DNA from: Actinomycetes bacterium
GTDB taxonomy: Bacteria > Actinomycetota > Thermoleophilia > Gaiellales > Gaiellaceae
Direction: 5' to 3'
Assembly (NCBI GenBank): GCA_026708005.1
Contig: JAPOVR010000032.1
Coordinates: 62,001-126,000 of the forward strand
Length of the DNA: 64,000 nucleotides
This document shows positions 56,181-64,000 of this stretch, in pieces. Made by a program: the position numbers and the translations under genes. A model generated the notes under the pieces. That model worked only from the letters and a program-made list of their open reading frames with translations, searched no databases and was not told where the DNA came from. How positions within the stretch are numbered: position 1 is the first letter of the stretch; every line of letters begins with the position of its first letter.

Positions 56181-56253
56181 GCTACGCCTCCAATCTGGCT
56201 GTTGGCTGGCTGGTCAGCTGCCGCAGACGCTCGCGTTTCTGCAGACCATGGTG

Positions 56254-57042
56254 TCAGTCAGGCACGTGGTAGGCCTGCGCCGTCAACCCACCGTCGACGA
56301 TGAGATTCTGGCCGGTCACATAGCCAGCAGCGTCGGAGGCAAGGTAGAGAAATGCCTCGGCGATGTCGTCTGCAGCCGCGAGCCGATTCATCGGGACCGC
56401 GGGGAAGCTCGCACGGAAGCGCTCCATGGCCTCGTCGCCAACGAGATCGAGCGACCGCTGGGTGTCGGCTGGACCTGGGCTCACGCAGTTGACCCGGATG
56501 CCGTTAGGAGCAAGCTCGACCGCCATTACCTGGGCAAGGGCAACGAGGGCCGCCTTCGTGGCGCAGTACGGAGCAAACTCAGCGCCTGCACCCATTGCGT
56601 TCACGGAGGTCGTAAAGAGGATCACCCCGCCTTTCCCATCTTGCGCCATCGAACGTGCCACGCGCTGGGCAATGACGAAGATGCTCATGAGGTTGATGCG
56701 GACCTGCCTCTCCCACGACTCGTCGGTCAATTCGAGGAAGGGCTCGGGCCACGACATCGCCGCGTGGTTTGCAACGAGAAGATCGATTCGCTCGACGCCC
56801 CCGAGCGCCCGCTCGACCGCGTGCTCGCAGACGTCGGTCTCGGCAAGCTCGGCCTCGATCGAGACCGGGCGAGCCCCCAGCGACTCGACGTCGCTGGCGA
56901 CCGCGGCGAGCCGCTGCGCGTCGAGCTCGACCAGGCATACGGCCGCCGCGCCTTCGCGAGCTAGGCCGAGCGCAGTGGCTCGCCCGAACCCGCTGCCGGC
57001 ACCGGTGACGATGGCTGTCCGCCCCCGAAAGCGAAGCTCCAT
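56254..57042 (-). CDS. SDR family NAD(P)-dependent oxidoreductase
   Basis: A 262-residue SDR heading the minus-strand run: AIVTGAGSGFGRATALGL, Glu in LVELDAQ, NHAAMSW in place of NNAG, Ser in FTTSVNAM and the PYCATKAALV Tyr/Lys pair, ending YVTGQNLIVDGG. It is a likely first gene of an eight-gene transcript that ends with the DMFase-like subunits. The decayed SDR at 59611-60184 has a closely similar C-terminus (LVDLVGEQ and IDLMVDCGLTAHA), suggesting a local duplicate. Confidence 0.87.
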   Translation of the reverse strand: MELRFRGRTAIVTGAGSGFGRATALGLAREGAAAVCLVELDAQRLAAVASDVESLGARPVSIEAELAETDVCEHAVERALGGVERIDLLVANHAAMSWPEPFLELTDESWERQVRINLMSIFVIAQRVARSMAQDGKGGVILFTTSVNAMGAGAEFAPYCATKAALVALAQVMAVELAPNGIRVNCVSPGPADTQRSLDLVGDEAMERFRASFPAVPMNRLAAADDIAEAFLYLASDAAGYVTGQNLIVDGGLTAQAYHVPD

Positions 57043-57222
57043 GCCGATTAGTATCCCTCAACGTTGCAGCTCAATGCCACCGTGCGACCGCTCGCGGTGT
57101 CCCGTTGATAGTGGCCTGCCCCGGGACCATCGGACGGTCCCACCGCTGGCGAGGTCGAGCCGATCGGGGCGTCGCTCCGGGAAGATCAGCCACTCGCGCT
57201 CTGCTCACAAGGAGGTCCCTGA

Positions 57223-58041
57223 ATGGCCAAGGCTGCTATTGACGGCGCGGAGCTCTGGTATGAGCTCAAGGGCTCGGGACCCTTCCTCGTGGAGATCGGC
57301 GGAGCCGTTAGCGCGCACGAGGGATACGCGACGGTTTCCGATGCCATGACCGAGCACTTCACAGTCATTGACTACGACCACCGCGGCTACGGCCAGAGCG
57401 ACCGCCCCAAACAGCGCTACACCATGGCAACGTGGGCTGACGATCTGTCGCAGCTGCTCGATGCGATCGGCGTGGAGCGAACCCACGTGCACGGAGGCTC
57501 GATGGGTGGCTTCATCGCGACGCTATTCGCTGCTCGCTATCCCGCACGGGTCGACCGACTCGTGATCAGCGGTGCCGTCGCGAAGTGCGATGAGATGGCG
57601 CGTGCGCAGCTCGAGGTCTGGAAGGCGATCGCGCGCGCCTACGGTACGGCCTCGGACGAGCTTGCGTGCGAGCTGGCAACAAAGGGGCTCTCGCGGCGGT
57701 TCCTCGACGAGAACTTCGGACCCGACGACCTCGCAGCCATCCGTGACGTGGTTGCTCGCAACGTCGACACGGACGTGTTCTGTGATGCGTGCGACGCAAT
57801 GATCGAGACCGACGTGACCGTTGAGCTCCCACTGATAGAGGCGCCGACGCTTTTGCTGTGCGGATCGGAGGACTGCCTCACGCCGCTTGAGTGCGGGCCC
57901 AACGGTGTTGGCATGCGACGCATGCAGCAGCTGATTCCCGGCGCGCTCCTGCATGTATTCGATGGCTGTGGGCATGGCAACCTGATCGAGCGGGCCGACG
58001 AGTCGATCCGCGTGATAGTCGACTTCCTCAAGCGCACGTGA
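57223..58041 (+). CDS. Alpha/beta hydrolase
   Basis: A 272-residue hydrolase with DYDHRGYGQSDRP, nucleophile Ser in VHGGSMGGFIA, acid in LLCGSEDCLTP and His in DGCGHGNLIE. It resembles lactonase- or haloalkane-type members, but no specificity can be given. The ATG at 57223 follows AAGGAGG. Its stop overlaps the next start (GTGA), so it is translated together with the solute-binding-protein homologue that follows. Confidence 0.87.
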   Translation: MAKAAIDGAELWYELKGSGPFLVEIGGAVSAHEGYATVSDAMTEHFTVIDYDHRGYGQSDRPKQRYTMATWADDLSQLLDAIGVERTHVHGGSMGGFIATLFAARYPARVDRLVISGAVAKCDEMARAQLEVWKAIARAYGTASDELACELATKGLSRRFLDENFGPDDLAAIRDVVARNVDTDVFCDACDAMIETDVTVELPLIEAPTLLLCGSEDCLTPLECGPNGVGMRRMQQLIPGALLHVFDGCGHGNLIERADESIRVIVDFLKRT

Positions 58042-59462
58042 TTCTGCGCGAGGCCTTCGACTACGAGATCTCGGCGCTCTCGCCCACGAGTGCGCACATC
58101 GATCCAAGCCACGTAGCAGCCTACGAGACGCTGGTGACCAAGGGCGCGGACGGGTGGACGCACCCGAAGCTAGCCGAGTCGTGGACTGTGTCCGACGACG
58201 GGCTGGAGTGGCGTTTTTCTCTGCGGCGTCGTGCGAGGTTCCACTCCGGAGCTCCATGCGACGCCGCGGCTGTCGTGGCTGCACTGGAGCACCTGCGGTT
58301 CTTGTTTCCGCTCGGGCAGCTCTGGTACTGGGATCCTGTCGACTCGATCCGAGCAGAGGGCGAGGACGCGCTCGTGATCGGCCTCCACTACCCCTATGCG
58401 CGACTGCCGTCGCTGCTCTGGGGCACCCACTCGACGATCTACAACGAGGCGCTGCGTGCGGCCGACCCAGACTCCTTCGGAGAGACGGTGGCTGACGGGA
58501 CCGGCCCTTTCCAGCTCGAGTCGTGGGCGGCAACACGGCTTCGCCTCAAGCGATCCGAATGCCACGACGGACCCGCACCCCCGCTTGACGCGATCGAATG
58601 GATCGCGATTCTCGATCCCTCCGAGCGGCTCGCCGCGCTCGAGTCAGGGCGGGTGCATGTCGTGCACAGCCCTCCGATGGACGAGATCGATCGGCTCAGA
58701 GGCGACGAGCGCTTCCGCGTGGTCGAACACCCGCAACCCTCGAGCCTCTACCTCGCGCTCGACTGGCGGCGTGCCGATCTCGGATTCGACCACATCGACG
58801 TGCGGCGGGCCATTGCGCTCGCCATCGACCGTGAGGCGATCGTGCAGGAGGTCTTCGACGGCCACGGCACGGCAACGTGGGGCCCTGTGCCACCGGGGGA
58901 CGAGTTCTACGAGCCCTTGGTCGACCACGGGCGCCGCCGGGACGTCGAACGGGCACTTCAGCTGCTCGGCGGACGAACGATCAACTGCGAGTGCGTCGTC
59001 CAAGACGACGCGTTCATCGCGCACGCCGGCCGGCTTGTCGCATCCCAACTCGCAGCAGTCGGCGTGCAGCTCCAGCTGCGGCTCGTCAAGCCCTTCGCGC
59101 CATTCTACGAGGCGTGCGCCGCCGGGCCACCAGCCTTTCTTTCGAAGTGGCTCTGGCCCGACGCCGTCGATGCCCTGATCGGGTTTACGTCGACCCGCTG
59201 CCGGGGCTTTCCAAACTGGCAACACGCCTCGATCCCCGCTCTGGATGCAGCCTTTGAGGCGTGGCTCCGAGGGGCGACACGAAGCGAGCTGCACAAGGCG
59301 GCGCGCCGTGTACAGGCAATCGCCGCAGAAGAGCTCCCCTCCATTCCGCTGGTGACGCCCAACGATGTCTGGGTGCACGCCAGCCCTGTGCACGGGTTCG
59401 AGCCGCACCCGGGCGACCTGTACCCACTCTACGACAGCGTCTCGCTTAGAACCGCGGCGTAG
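58038..59462 (+). CDS. Family 5 solute-binding-protein homologue without signal peptide
   Basis: A 474-residue SBP_bac_5-type domain beginning at once with VILREAFDYEISALSP. It has WTHPKLAESWTVSDDGLEWRFSLRRRARFHSG, DGTGPFQLESW, HIDVRRAIALAIDREAIVQ and SELHKAARRVQ. There is no signal sequence, lipobox or Tat motif in frame upstream; the start overlaps the preceding hydrolase stop. It is about 90-100 residues shorter than the secreted relatives. It may work as a cytoplasmic ligand-binding protein, or the upstream signal-coding part may have been lost when the genes were joined. Confidence 0.82.
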   Translation: MILREAFDYEISALSPTSAHIDPSHVAAYETLVTKGADGWTHPKLAESWTVSDDGLEWRFSLRRRARFHSGAPCDAAAVVAALEHLRFLFPLGQLWYWDPVDSIRAEGEDALVIGLHYPYARLPSLLWGTHSTIYNEALRAADPDSFGETVADGTGPFQLESWAATRLRLKRSECHDGPAPPLDAIEWIAILDPSERLAALESGRVHVVHSPPMDEIDRLRGDERFRVVEHPQPSSLYLALDWRRADLGFDHIDVRRAIALAIDREAIVQEVFDGHGTATWGPVPPGDEFYEPLVDHGRRRDVERALQLLGGRTINCECVVQDDAFIAHAGRLVASQLAAVGVQLQLRLVKPFAPFYEACAAGPPAFLSKWLWPDAVDALIGFTSTRCRGFPNWQHASIPALDAAFEAWLRGATRSELHKAARRVQAIAAEELPSIPLVTPNDVWVHASPVHGFEPHPGDLYPLYDSVSLRTAA

Positions 59463-59610
59463 TCGGGCCCACGCATGGCAGCGGGAACGCCGATGCAACC
59501 CACCGTCCAGCCGACCTCTCGGTCGACCGATGGAGCACCGAGAAGCCAGGCACGCCGGCAGGATCAGACGGCTTCACACCCCGACCTCACGATGGGGATG
59601 ATCGACCGCC

Positions 59611-60184
59611 ATGGATGCGAATCGACACGCGGGCAAGGCTGTTTTCATCACCGACGGCAGAGGCGGGTTCGGGGCAGCGGCGGTGTAACACTTCGCGAGG
59701 AAGGGGCAGCGCGCATCTACCTGGTCGATGACCGCCTCGACCGCATTGCCGCAGAGCTGGAGCCGCTCGACGTGACTGTCGGCAAGATCCGGGTCGATGT
59801 CTCTGAGATCGCCGCGTGTGAGCAAGCCGTCCGCGAGGCGCACGAGAACGCCGGCCGGATCGACGTCCCCATCTCGAAGGCAGCGGTCGCGAGCCTGGCG
59901 CAAACGACGGCGATCTAACTGGTCTCGCACGGCATCCGAGTCAACTGCGTGAGCCCTGGGCCGAGCGATTCGCGGAAGTCGGTCGATCTCGTCGGCGAGC
60001 AACTCGCGGAGCAGTGGCGACAGGAGGGCTTTCCCGTCGTACCCATGGGCCGGCTCGGCGCCGCCAAGGATATGGCCGCCGTGCTCTCGTTCCACGTCTC
60101 CGACGACGCCGCCACGTGACCCGCATCGACCTCATGGTCGACTGTGGACTCACAGCGCACGCTTGCACAGTTCCGCCGGCGTAG
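59611..60184 (+). pseudogene. Degenerate SDR gene
   Basis: Pieces of an SDR survive in several frames: an N-terminal KAVFITDGRGGFGAAAV ended by TAA, then EEGAARIYLVDDRLDRIAAELEPL and ISKAAVASL ended by TAA, then SHGIRVNCVSPGPSDSRKSVDL and RLGAAKDMAAVLSFHVSDDAAT, and finally IDLMVDCGLTAHA. The catalytic Ser-Tyr-Lys region is deleted. The closest relative in the window appears to be the SDR at 56254-57042. Confidence 0.75.
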
Positions 60185-60385
60185 CCCGACGTGCTTGAGG
60201 ACACACGAGACCGGGTTGTGCCGATAGCAAGTAGCGCCGATCGCTTGACATTCGCGTAGACGACGCAAGAAGATGCGGCAGAGAGGGTGTCGACGTGCAT
60301 GACCCTGGCTAACTCTGTGGCCTGAACTGCGTCTATGTCGGAAAGCAACCGTTCACGGAGCACAACCAAGCACAAGGAGGACGCG

Positions 60386-62251
60386 GTGAGCGATCGATCG
60401 CACCGGCCGGACCACGATCCACCAAACGGGGGCGAGGAAGGAGTCGAAGAGCTTGTCAACGAGTACATCAGGAAGCGCATAGACAGGCGGCAGTTCTTCA
60501 AGCGCGCCGGCGTACTCGGCATCTCCATCACAGGCGCCGCTGGACTTCTCGCCGCGTGCGGGGGCGACGACGACGCGGCCGCGCCTGCCCCACCGTCACC
60601 TGCGCCTGCCCCACCGTCACCTGCACCTGCGCCATCAGAGCCAGCGCCCGCCCCACCGTCACCTACACCTGCCCCACCAGAGCCAGCGCCCGCCCCACCG
60701 GAGCCGGCGCCCGCCCCACCCGAGCCGCCGCCACCCGCCGGAGGGCCAACCATTGGCGGAACGCTTATCGAAGGCTACGACCGCGACTTCACGAAGATGG
60801 ATGCCATCCGGACAGGCTGGGCCGATCCTTCGTGGACCGCGCTGTATGAGTTCACGCTGATCCGTGACGCCGCGGGCCTTCCAGTGCCTGCACTCGTGGA
60901 CAGGTGGGAAATCTCCGAGGACCTGCTCACGTGGACGTTCACGATTCGCTCAGGGCTGACCTTCCACAGCGGTGCCCCGCTCACGGCCGATTCGGTCGCG
61001 AAAGCGTTCAACCTCATGCGCAACCCTGACACTGGCCAGAACGCCATCTTCTGGCCGGCAGGCACCGACGCCGTCGCCGTTGACGAGACGACGGTTTCGA
61101 TCAGTTTCGAGGGGCCGAATGCAGCGTTCCCGGAGACGTTGGCGACTGAGTTCTCGATGATCCCGAATGTCGAGCTGCGGGAGCAGGTCGGAGACGATTT
61201 CGGCGCAGCGGTGCTCGATGGCTCCGGCCCGTTCACGCTCGCGAACTTCGCGCCCGGGATCGAGGTTCTGGTCGAGCGTTGGGACAGCTATCCCGGTACC
61301 AACATCCCCTACGTCTCGAACCCTGGTCCCGCCTACCTCGACGCGGTGCAGTGGGTCCCGATCATCGAGCCGGGTCAGCGCGCCAACGAGATCGAGACCG
61401 GCAACGTCCACGTCGTCAAGAACCCAGCCGGACAAGACATCGCCCGTCTCGAGTCGAACCCGGATCTCACCACCATCTCGTTCGCGTCACTGTCGCAGTT
61501 CACGATGAACCTGAACCACACCAAGACCGAGATCGGATTCGACGATGTCCGTGTGCGGCAAGCGATCTCACACGCAATCGACCGGCAGGCAATCGCCGAG
61601 TCGCTCTTCTTCGGACAGGCCGAGGCGACGCCCGGGCCGATCGCGAGTAACTGGAAATGGTACGAGCCTGCAGTCGAGCAGTTCAACACCTTCGACCCAG
61701 AGCGGTCGAAGGCACTGTTGGACGATGCAGGGTGGCTCATGGGAGGGGACGAGATCCGCGAGAAGGGCGGGAATAAGCTGTCGTTCACGCTTCAGAGCAA
61801 CGCCGTCAATCAGCCGACGGCGAAGGGCATCGACGAGGCGATCGTGCCGATGCTCGCCGATGTCGGAATCGAGATGAAGCGCGAGACTCCGGACGTGGTC
61901 ATCGTCCGCGTGCTTGACGCCGAGAATCCGGTCGATGCATACACGTTCGAGTGGCTCTGGTCTGCACCCATAGACGTGCTGGTTTTCTTCTGGAACTTCC
62001 CGAGTCTCGACTACGCGTTCGCGCTACACCCGGACAGCGTCGCGGCGTTCGAGAAGTATCAGACGGCTACTGACATCACCGTGATGGAGGAGGCGGGGCG
62101 CGAGCTCCAGGTCGCGTGGGCGGAGCAGCTGCCTCAGATCCCGATCGTGACGTTGAACAACGTCTACGTGCATCACAACGACGTCATGGGTTACACACCG
62201 CTCCAGTCGATGCTGTACCCCCTCTACAACGACGTCTACCTGGCCTCGTAG
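60386..62251 (+). CDS. ABC transporter substrate-binding lipoprotein, family 5, Tat-type signal
   Basis: A 621-residue binding protein. The N-terminus has a twin-arginine motif DRRQFFKR (Arg34-Arg35) followed by a hydrophobic stretch and lipobox LLAACGG (Cys58), so it is probably exported folded and lipid-anchored. A long Pro/Ala linker (about 65-120) leads to the SBP_bac_5 domain (TLIEGYDRDFTKMDAI, WTFTIRSGLTFHSGAPL, DDVRVRQAISHAIDRQAIAE). The GTG at 60386 follows AAGGAGG by five bases; an ATG at 60335 is less likely. It is first in an operon with two permeases. Confidence 0.92.
   Translation: MSDRSHRPDHDPPNGGEEGVEELVNEYIRKRIDRRQFFKRAGVLGISITGAAGLLAACGGDDDAAAPAPPSPAPAPPSPAPAPSEPAPAPPSPTPAPPEPAPAPPEPAPAPPEPPPPAGGPTIGGTLIEGYDRDFTKMDAIRTGWADPSWTALYEFTLIRDAAGLPVPALVDRWEISEDLLTWTFTIRSGLTFHSGAPLTADSVAKAFNLMRNPDTGQNAIFWPAGTDAVAVDETTVSISFEGPNAAFPETLATEFSMIPNVELREQVGDDFGAAVLDGSGPFTLANFAPGIEVLVERWDSYPGTNIPYVSNPGPAYLDAVQWVPIIEPGQRANEIETGNVHVVKNPAGQDIARLESNPDLTTISFASLSQFTMNLNHTKTEIGFDDVRVRQAISHAIDRQAIAESLFFGQAEATPGPIASNWKWYEPAVEQFNTFDPERSKALLDDAGWLMGGDEIREKGGNKLSFTLQSNAVNQPTAKGIDEAIVPMLADVGIEMKRETPDVVIVRVLDAENPVDAYTFEWLWSAPIDVLVFFWNFPSLDYAFALHPDSVAAFEKYQTATDITVMEEAGRELQVAWAEQLPQIPIVTLNNVYVHHNDVMGYTPLQSMLYPLYNDVYLAS
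60582..60738 (+). repeat. Imperfect 18-21 bp repeats coding a Pro/Ala linker
   Basis: Within the binding-protein gene, units of the type GCGCCTGCCCCACCGTCA and GCGCCCGCCCCACCAGAG repeat about seven times, encoding PAPAPPS and PAPAPPE. Such repeats change length easily, so the linker between lipid anchor and binding domain probably varies among strains. Confidence 0.75.
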
Positions 62252-62313
62252 CTCTGTAACACAGGCGGCGGGCAGTATGCGATCAGGCGTACCGCCCACC
62301 GCCTGCTGATCTC

Positions 62314-63246
62314 ATGACCGCCTACGTCCTGCGCCGATTCGTCTACGCGATCTTCCTGCTGTTCATCGCGTCGCTGTTCGTGTTCTACGGGCTGCGCGTC
62401 GCGCCAGGTGACGTCACCGACTACATCAGGACGGTCACGAGCGGTCAGGAATTCGGCGAGACACTGCGAGAGCAGCTCGGCCTGAACGAGCCACTGCCGG
62501 CGCAGTACTTCGTCTTCGTCAAGAACTACCTCTCCGGCGACCCCGGCAACTCGATCATCACCGGCGCACCTATCACCGAGATCCTCAAGGACTCCGGTGT
62601 CAACACGGTGAAGCTTGGCGCCTCGGCGATCATCATCGTGTACCTGCTCGCAATCCCGCTCGGGCTCTTCGCCGCCTGGCGACGCAACTCGCCCCAGGAC
62701 CAGACGATTCGGTTCCTCGCCGTTCTCGGCATGGGTGTCCCCAACTTCTTCCTAGCCATCCTGCTCATCCAGCTCTTCGCGGTGAAGCTCGGGTGGTTCC
62801 CGGTCGCTGGGCCCGGCGGCTTGAGACACCTGGTCCTGCCAGCTGTCGTCCTGGCACTCGAATCGCTCGCGATCAACATCCGGCTCATGCGCTCGTCGGT
62901 GCTGGAGGAGGCGGCAAAGGACTACATGCGCACGCTGCGCGCGAAGGGGTTGCGACAACGTCGGATCATGTGGGCTCACGCGCTTCGCAACTCGCTGGTC
63001 CCGGTTGTTGCCTTCGCCGGTATCGTCATCCCACTGATCCTCGGCTACACGCTGATCGTCGAGGTGATCTTCCGCTTCCAGGGGATCGGCTTCCAGCTCG
63101 TCGAGTCAATCCAGAACCGCGACTACGCGCTCGCCCAGTCGCTCGCCCTGCTCTTTACCGCAGTCGTGATCTTCTCGAACTTCCTGGCCGACATCGGGCA
63201 CCAGCTGCTCGACCCACGCGTGCGCGAGCGAACGGTGGCTCGCTGA
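62314..63246 (+). CDS. Peptide-type ABC transporter permease (DppB/OppB-like)
   Basis: A 310-residue permease: first helix FVYAIFLLFIASLFVFYGL, the family segment LGLNEPLPAQYFVF, helices through the middle, the EAA-type loop MRTLRAKGLRQRRIMWAHALRN and the final LLDPRVRERT. The ATG at 62314 gives MTAYVLRRFVYA. It follows the binding-protein gene after 62 bases and precedes the second permease by 25 bases. Confidence 0.92.
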   Translation: MTAYVLRRFVYAIFLLFIASLFVFYGLRVAPGDVTDYIRTVTSGQEFGETLREQLGLNEPLPAQYFVFVKNYLSGDPGNSIITGAPITEILKDSGVNTVKLGASAIIIVYLLAIPLGLFAAWRRNSPQDQTIRFLAVLGMGVPNFFLAILLIQLFAVKLGWFPVAGPGGLRHLVLPAVVLALESLAINIRLMRSSVLEEAAKDYMRTLRAKGLRQRRIMWAHALRNSLVPVVAFAGIVIPLILGYTLIVEVIFRFQGIGFQLVESIQNRDYALAQSLALLFTAVVIFSNFLADIGHQLLDPRVRERTVAR

Positions 63247-63271
63247 TGCGAGTCCGGGAGCTGCAGCCCTG

Positions 63272-64000
63272 ATGGCAACGCGACCCGCCGACGTTCACAC
63301 CGGAGGTGCTGCGCTTGCCGCAAGCGGCGCTGAGGGACGTCTCCGCGACGCGTTCGTCCTGCTCTGGGCAAACAAAGTGGCACTCCTCGGCCTGGTGCTG
63401 ACGATCTTGTTCCTGCTCATCGGAATGGCCGGCATCGTCATCCTGCTGCACCCGGGACTGCATCATCTCTGGGAGGACCAGAACCTCCGGGCCGTCCTGG
63501 TCACACCCGGCAGTGAAGGGCATCTGCTCGGCACCGACAACTTCGGCCGCGACCTCCTGTGGCGAATCGTCGCGGCAACCGGGCTCTCCGCCTTGATGGC
63601 TGTGGGCGTGACAGCATTCGTGATCGTCGTGGGGCTCGTGATGGGCTCGGTTGCCGGCTTCTTCGGCGGCCGGGCCGACACGGGCATCACCGGGCTGATC
63701 GACCTCACGTGGGGCTTCCCGCTGCTTTTGGTCGCGGTGATCTTTGCCGGCATGGTCGGCAAGGGTCTCAACGCGGTCGTCGCAGCCGCTGCGGTCATCC
63801 TCTGGGCCGGGTTCGCACGGATCATCAGAGCGCAGGTCAAGACGCTCCGGGAGCGGGAGTTCGTTGAAGCGGCGCGCATGCTGGGAACGCCCGCGTGGAA
63901 GATCCTCGTTCGCCACATGTGGCCCAATGTGCTCGGCACAGTGCTCGTCATGGCGTCGTACTACGTCGCGATCACGATCATCGTCGAGGCAGGCTTCTCG
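63272..64000 (+). CDS. Peptide-type ABC transporter permease (DppC/OppC-like), cut by right edge
   Basis: 243 residues are visible, with no stop before the window ends. It has an N-terminal cytoplasmic stretch, first helix KVALLGLVLTILFLLIGMAG, the subunit-typical HLLGTDNFGRDLLWRI, several helices and the EAA loop EREFVEAARMLGTPAWKILVRH. ATPase genes probably follow outside the window. The ATG at 63272 is chosen because the domain begins shortly after. Confidence 0.9.
   Translation, partial: MATRPADVHTGGAALAASGAEGRLRDAFVLLWANKVALLGLVLTILFLLIGMAGIVILLHPGLHHLWEDQNLRAVLVTPGSEGHLLGTDNFGRDLLWRIVAATGLSALMAVGVTAFVIVVGLVMGSVAGFFGGRADTGITGLIDLTWGFPLLLVAVIFAGMVGKGLNAVVAAAAVILWAGFARIIRAQVKTLREREFVEAARMLGTPAWKILVRHMWPNVLGTVLVMASYYVAITIIVEAGFS

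Noticed and set aside
60550-60750. Repeats in the binding-protein gene as a CRISPR array
   Set aside because: The units are contiguous without spacers and encode an in-frame Pro/Ala linker.

Overview
The window is a 64 kb piece of a high-GC (mid-60s percent by eye) actinobacterial chromosome, most likely from an uncultivated soil or sediment lineage of Thermoleophilia/Solirubrobacterales type. This placement is an inference. It rests on NucS, the non-canonical mismatch endonuclease of Actinobacteria and Archaea, on several luciferase-like (possibly F420- or FMN-dependent) oxidoreductases, on an S-adenosylhomocysteine riboswitch upstream of ahcY, on frequent GTG/TTG starts behind AGGAGG-type ribosome binding sites, and on the base composition. 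I see no rRNA operon, CRISPR array or phage, and no intact gene I would call a dedicated transcription regulator.

Layout. 0-10.7 kb: M28 peptidase (cut by the left edge), SDR, D-aminoacylase family enzyme, racemase-type CoA-transferase-fold protein, DUF5519 protein, tRNA-His, nucS, rhodanese, SAH riboswitch plus ahcY, and an M20 carbamoylase-type hydrolase. 10.7-13.7 kb: a gene-poor patch holding an IS3-type insertion sequence with a frameshifted transposase, and a reading frame split by an in-frame TGA. 13.7-19 kb: FAD oxidoreductase, then cassette A (UGSC-type selenoprotein, a 344-residue partner of unknown function, an SMP-30 lactonase and an SDR). 19-27.5 kb: another SDR, then a six-gene minus-strand operon of a luciferase-like monooxygenase and a complete dipeptide/oligopeptide-type ABC importer. 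27.5-37.5 kb: bicupin, M24-like protein, several gene remnants, and cassette B. Cassette B is an inverted paralogous copy of cassette A with an added luciferase-like gene and a Rieske oxygenase; its SDR and Rieske genes are inactivated. 37.7-46 kb: a fused double CoA-transferase, enoyl-CoA hydratase, 3-oxoadipate lactonase-like hydrolase, SDR and MMPL transporter. 46-57 kb: aminotransferase, then a long minus-strand run ending in both subunits of an N,N-dimethylformamidase-like amidohydrolase. 57-64 kb: an alpha/beta hydrolase coupled to a signal-less solute-binding-protein homologue, a degenerate SDR, and a second ABC importer cut by the right edge.

The main hidden feature is the pair of selenoproteins. 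In both cassettes a reading frame of 101 codons ends in TGA, but the same frame continues past it for more than 80 conserved codons beginning ATCTSRS. The two copies differ mostly at silent positions after the TGA. An identical 8-bp, 3-nt-loop hairpin sits at the distance expected for a bacterial SECIS element. Conventional gene calling splits each into two ORFs. The cassette (SDR, SMP-30, partner, selenoprotein, optionally LLM and Rieske oxygenase) looks like an undescribed catabolic or redox system.

Taken together the genes suggest a heterotrophic scavenger of amides, peptides and N-acyl or carbamoyl compounds. Two peptide-type ABC importers bring substrates in. Amidohydrolases, M20/M28 peptidases and a DMFase-like enzyme cleave them. 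SDRs, LLM oxidoreductases, CoA-transferases and a hydratase would process the carbon skeletons.
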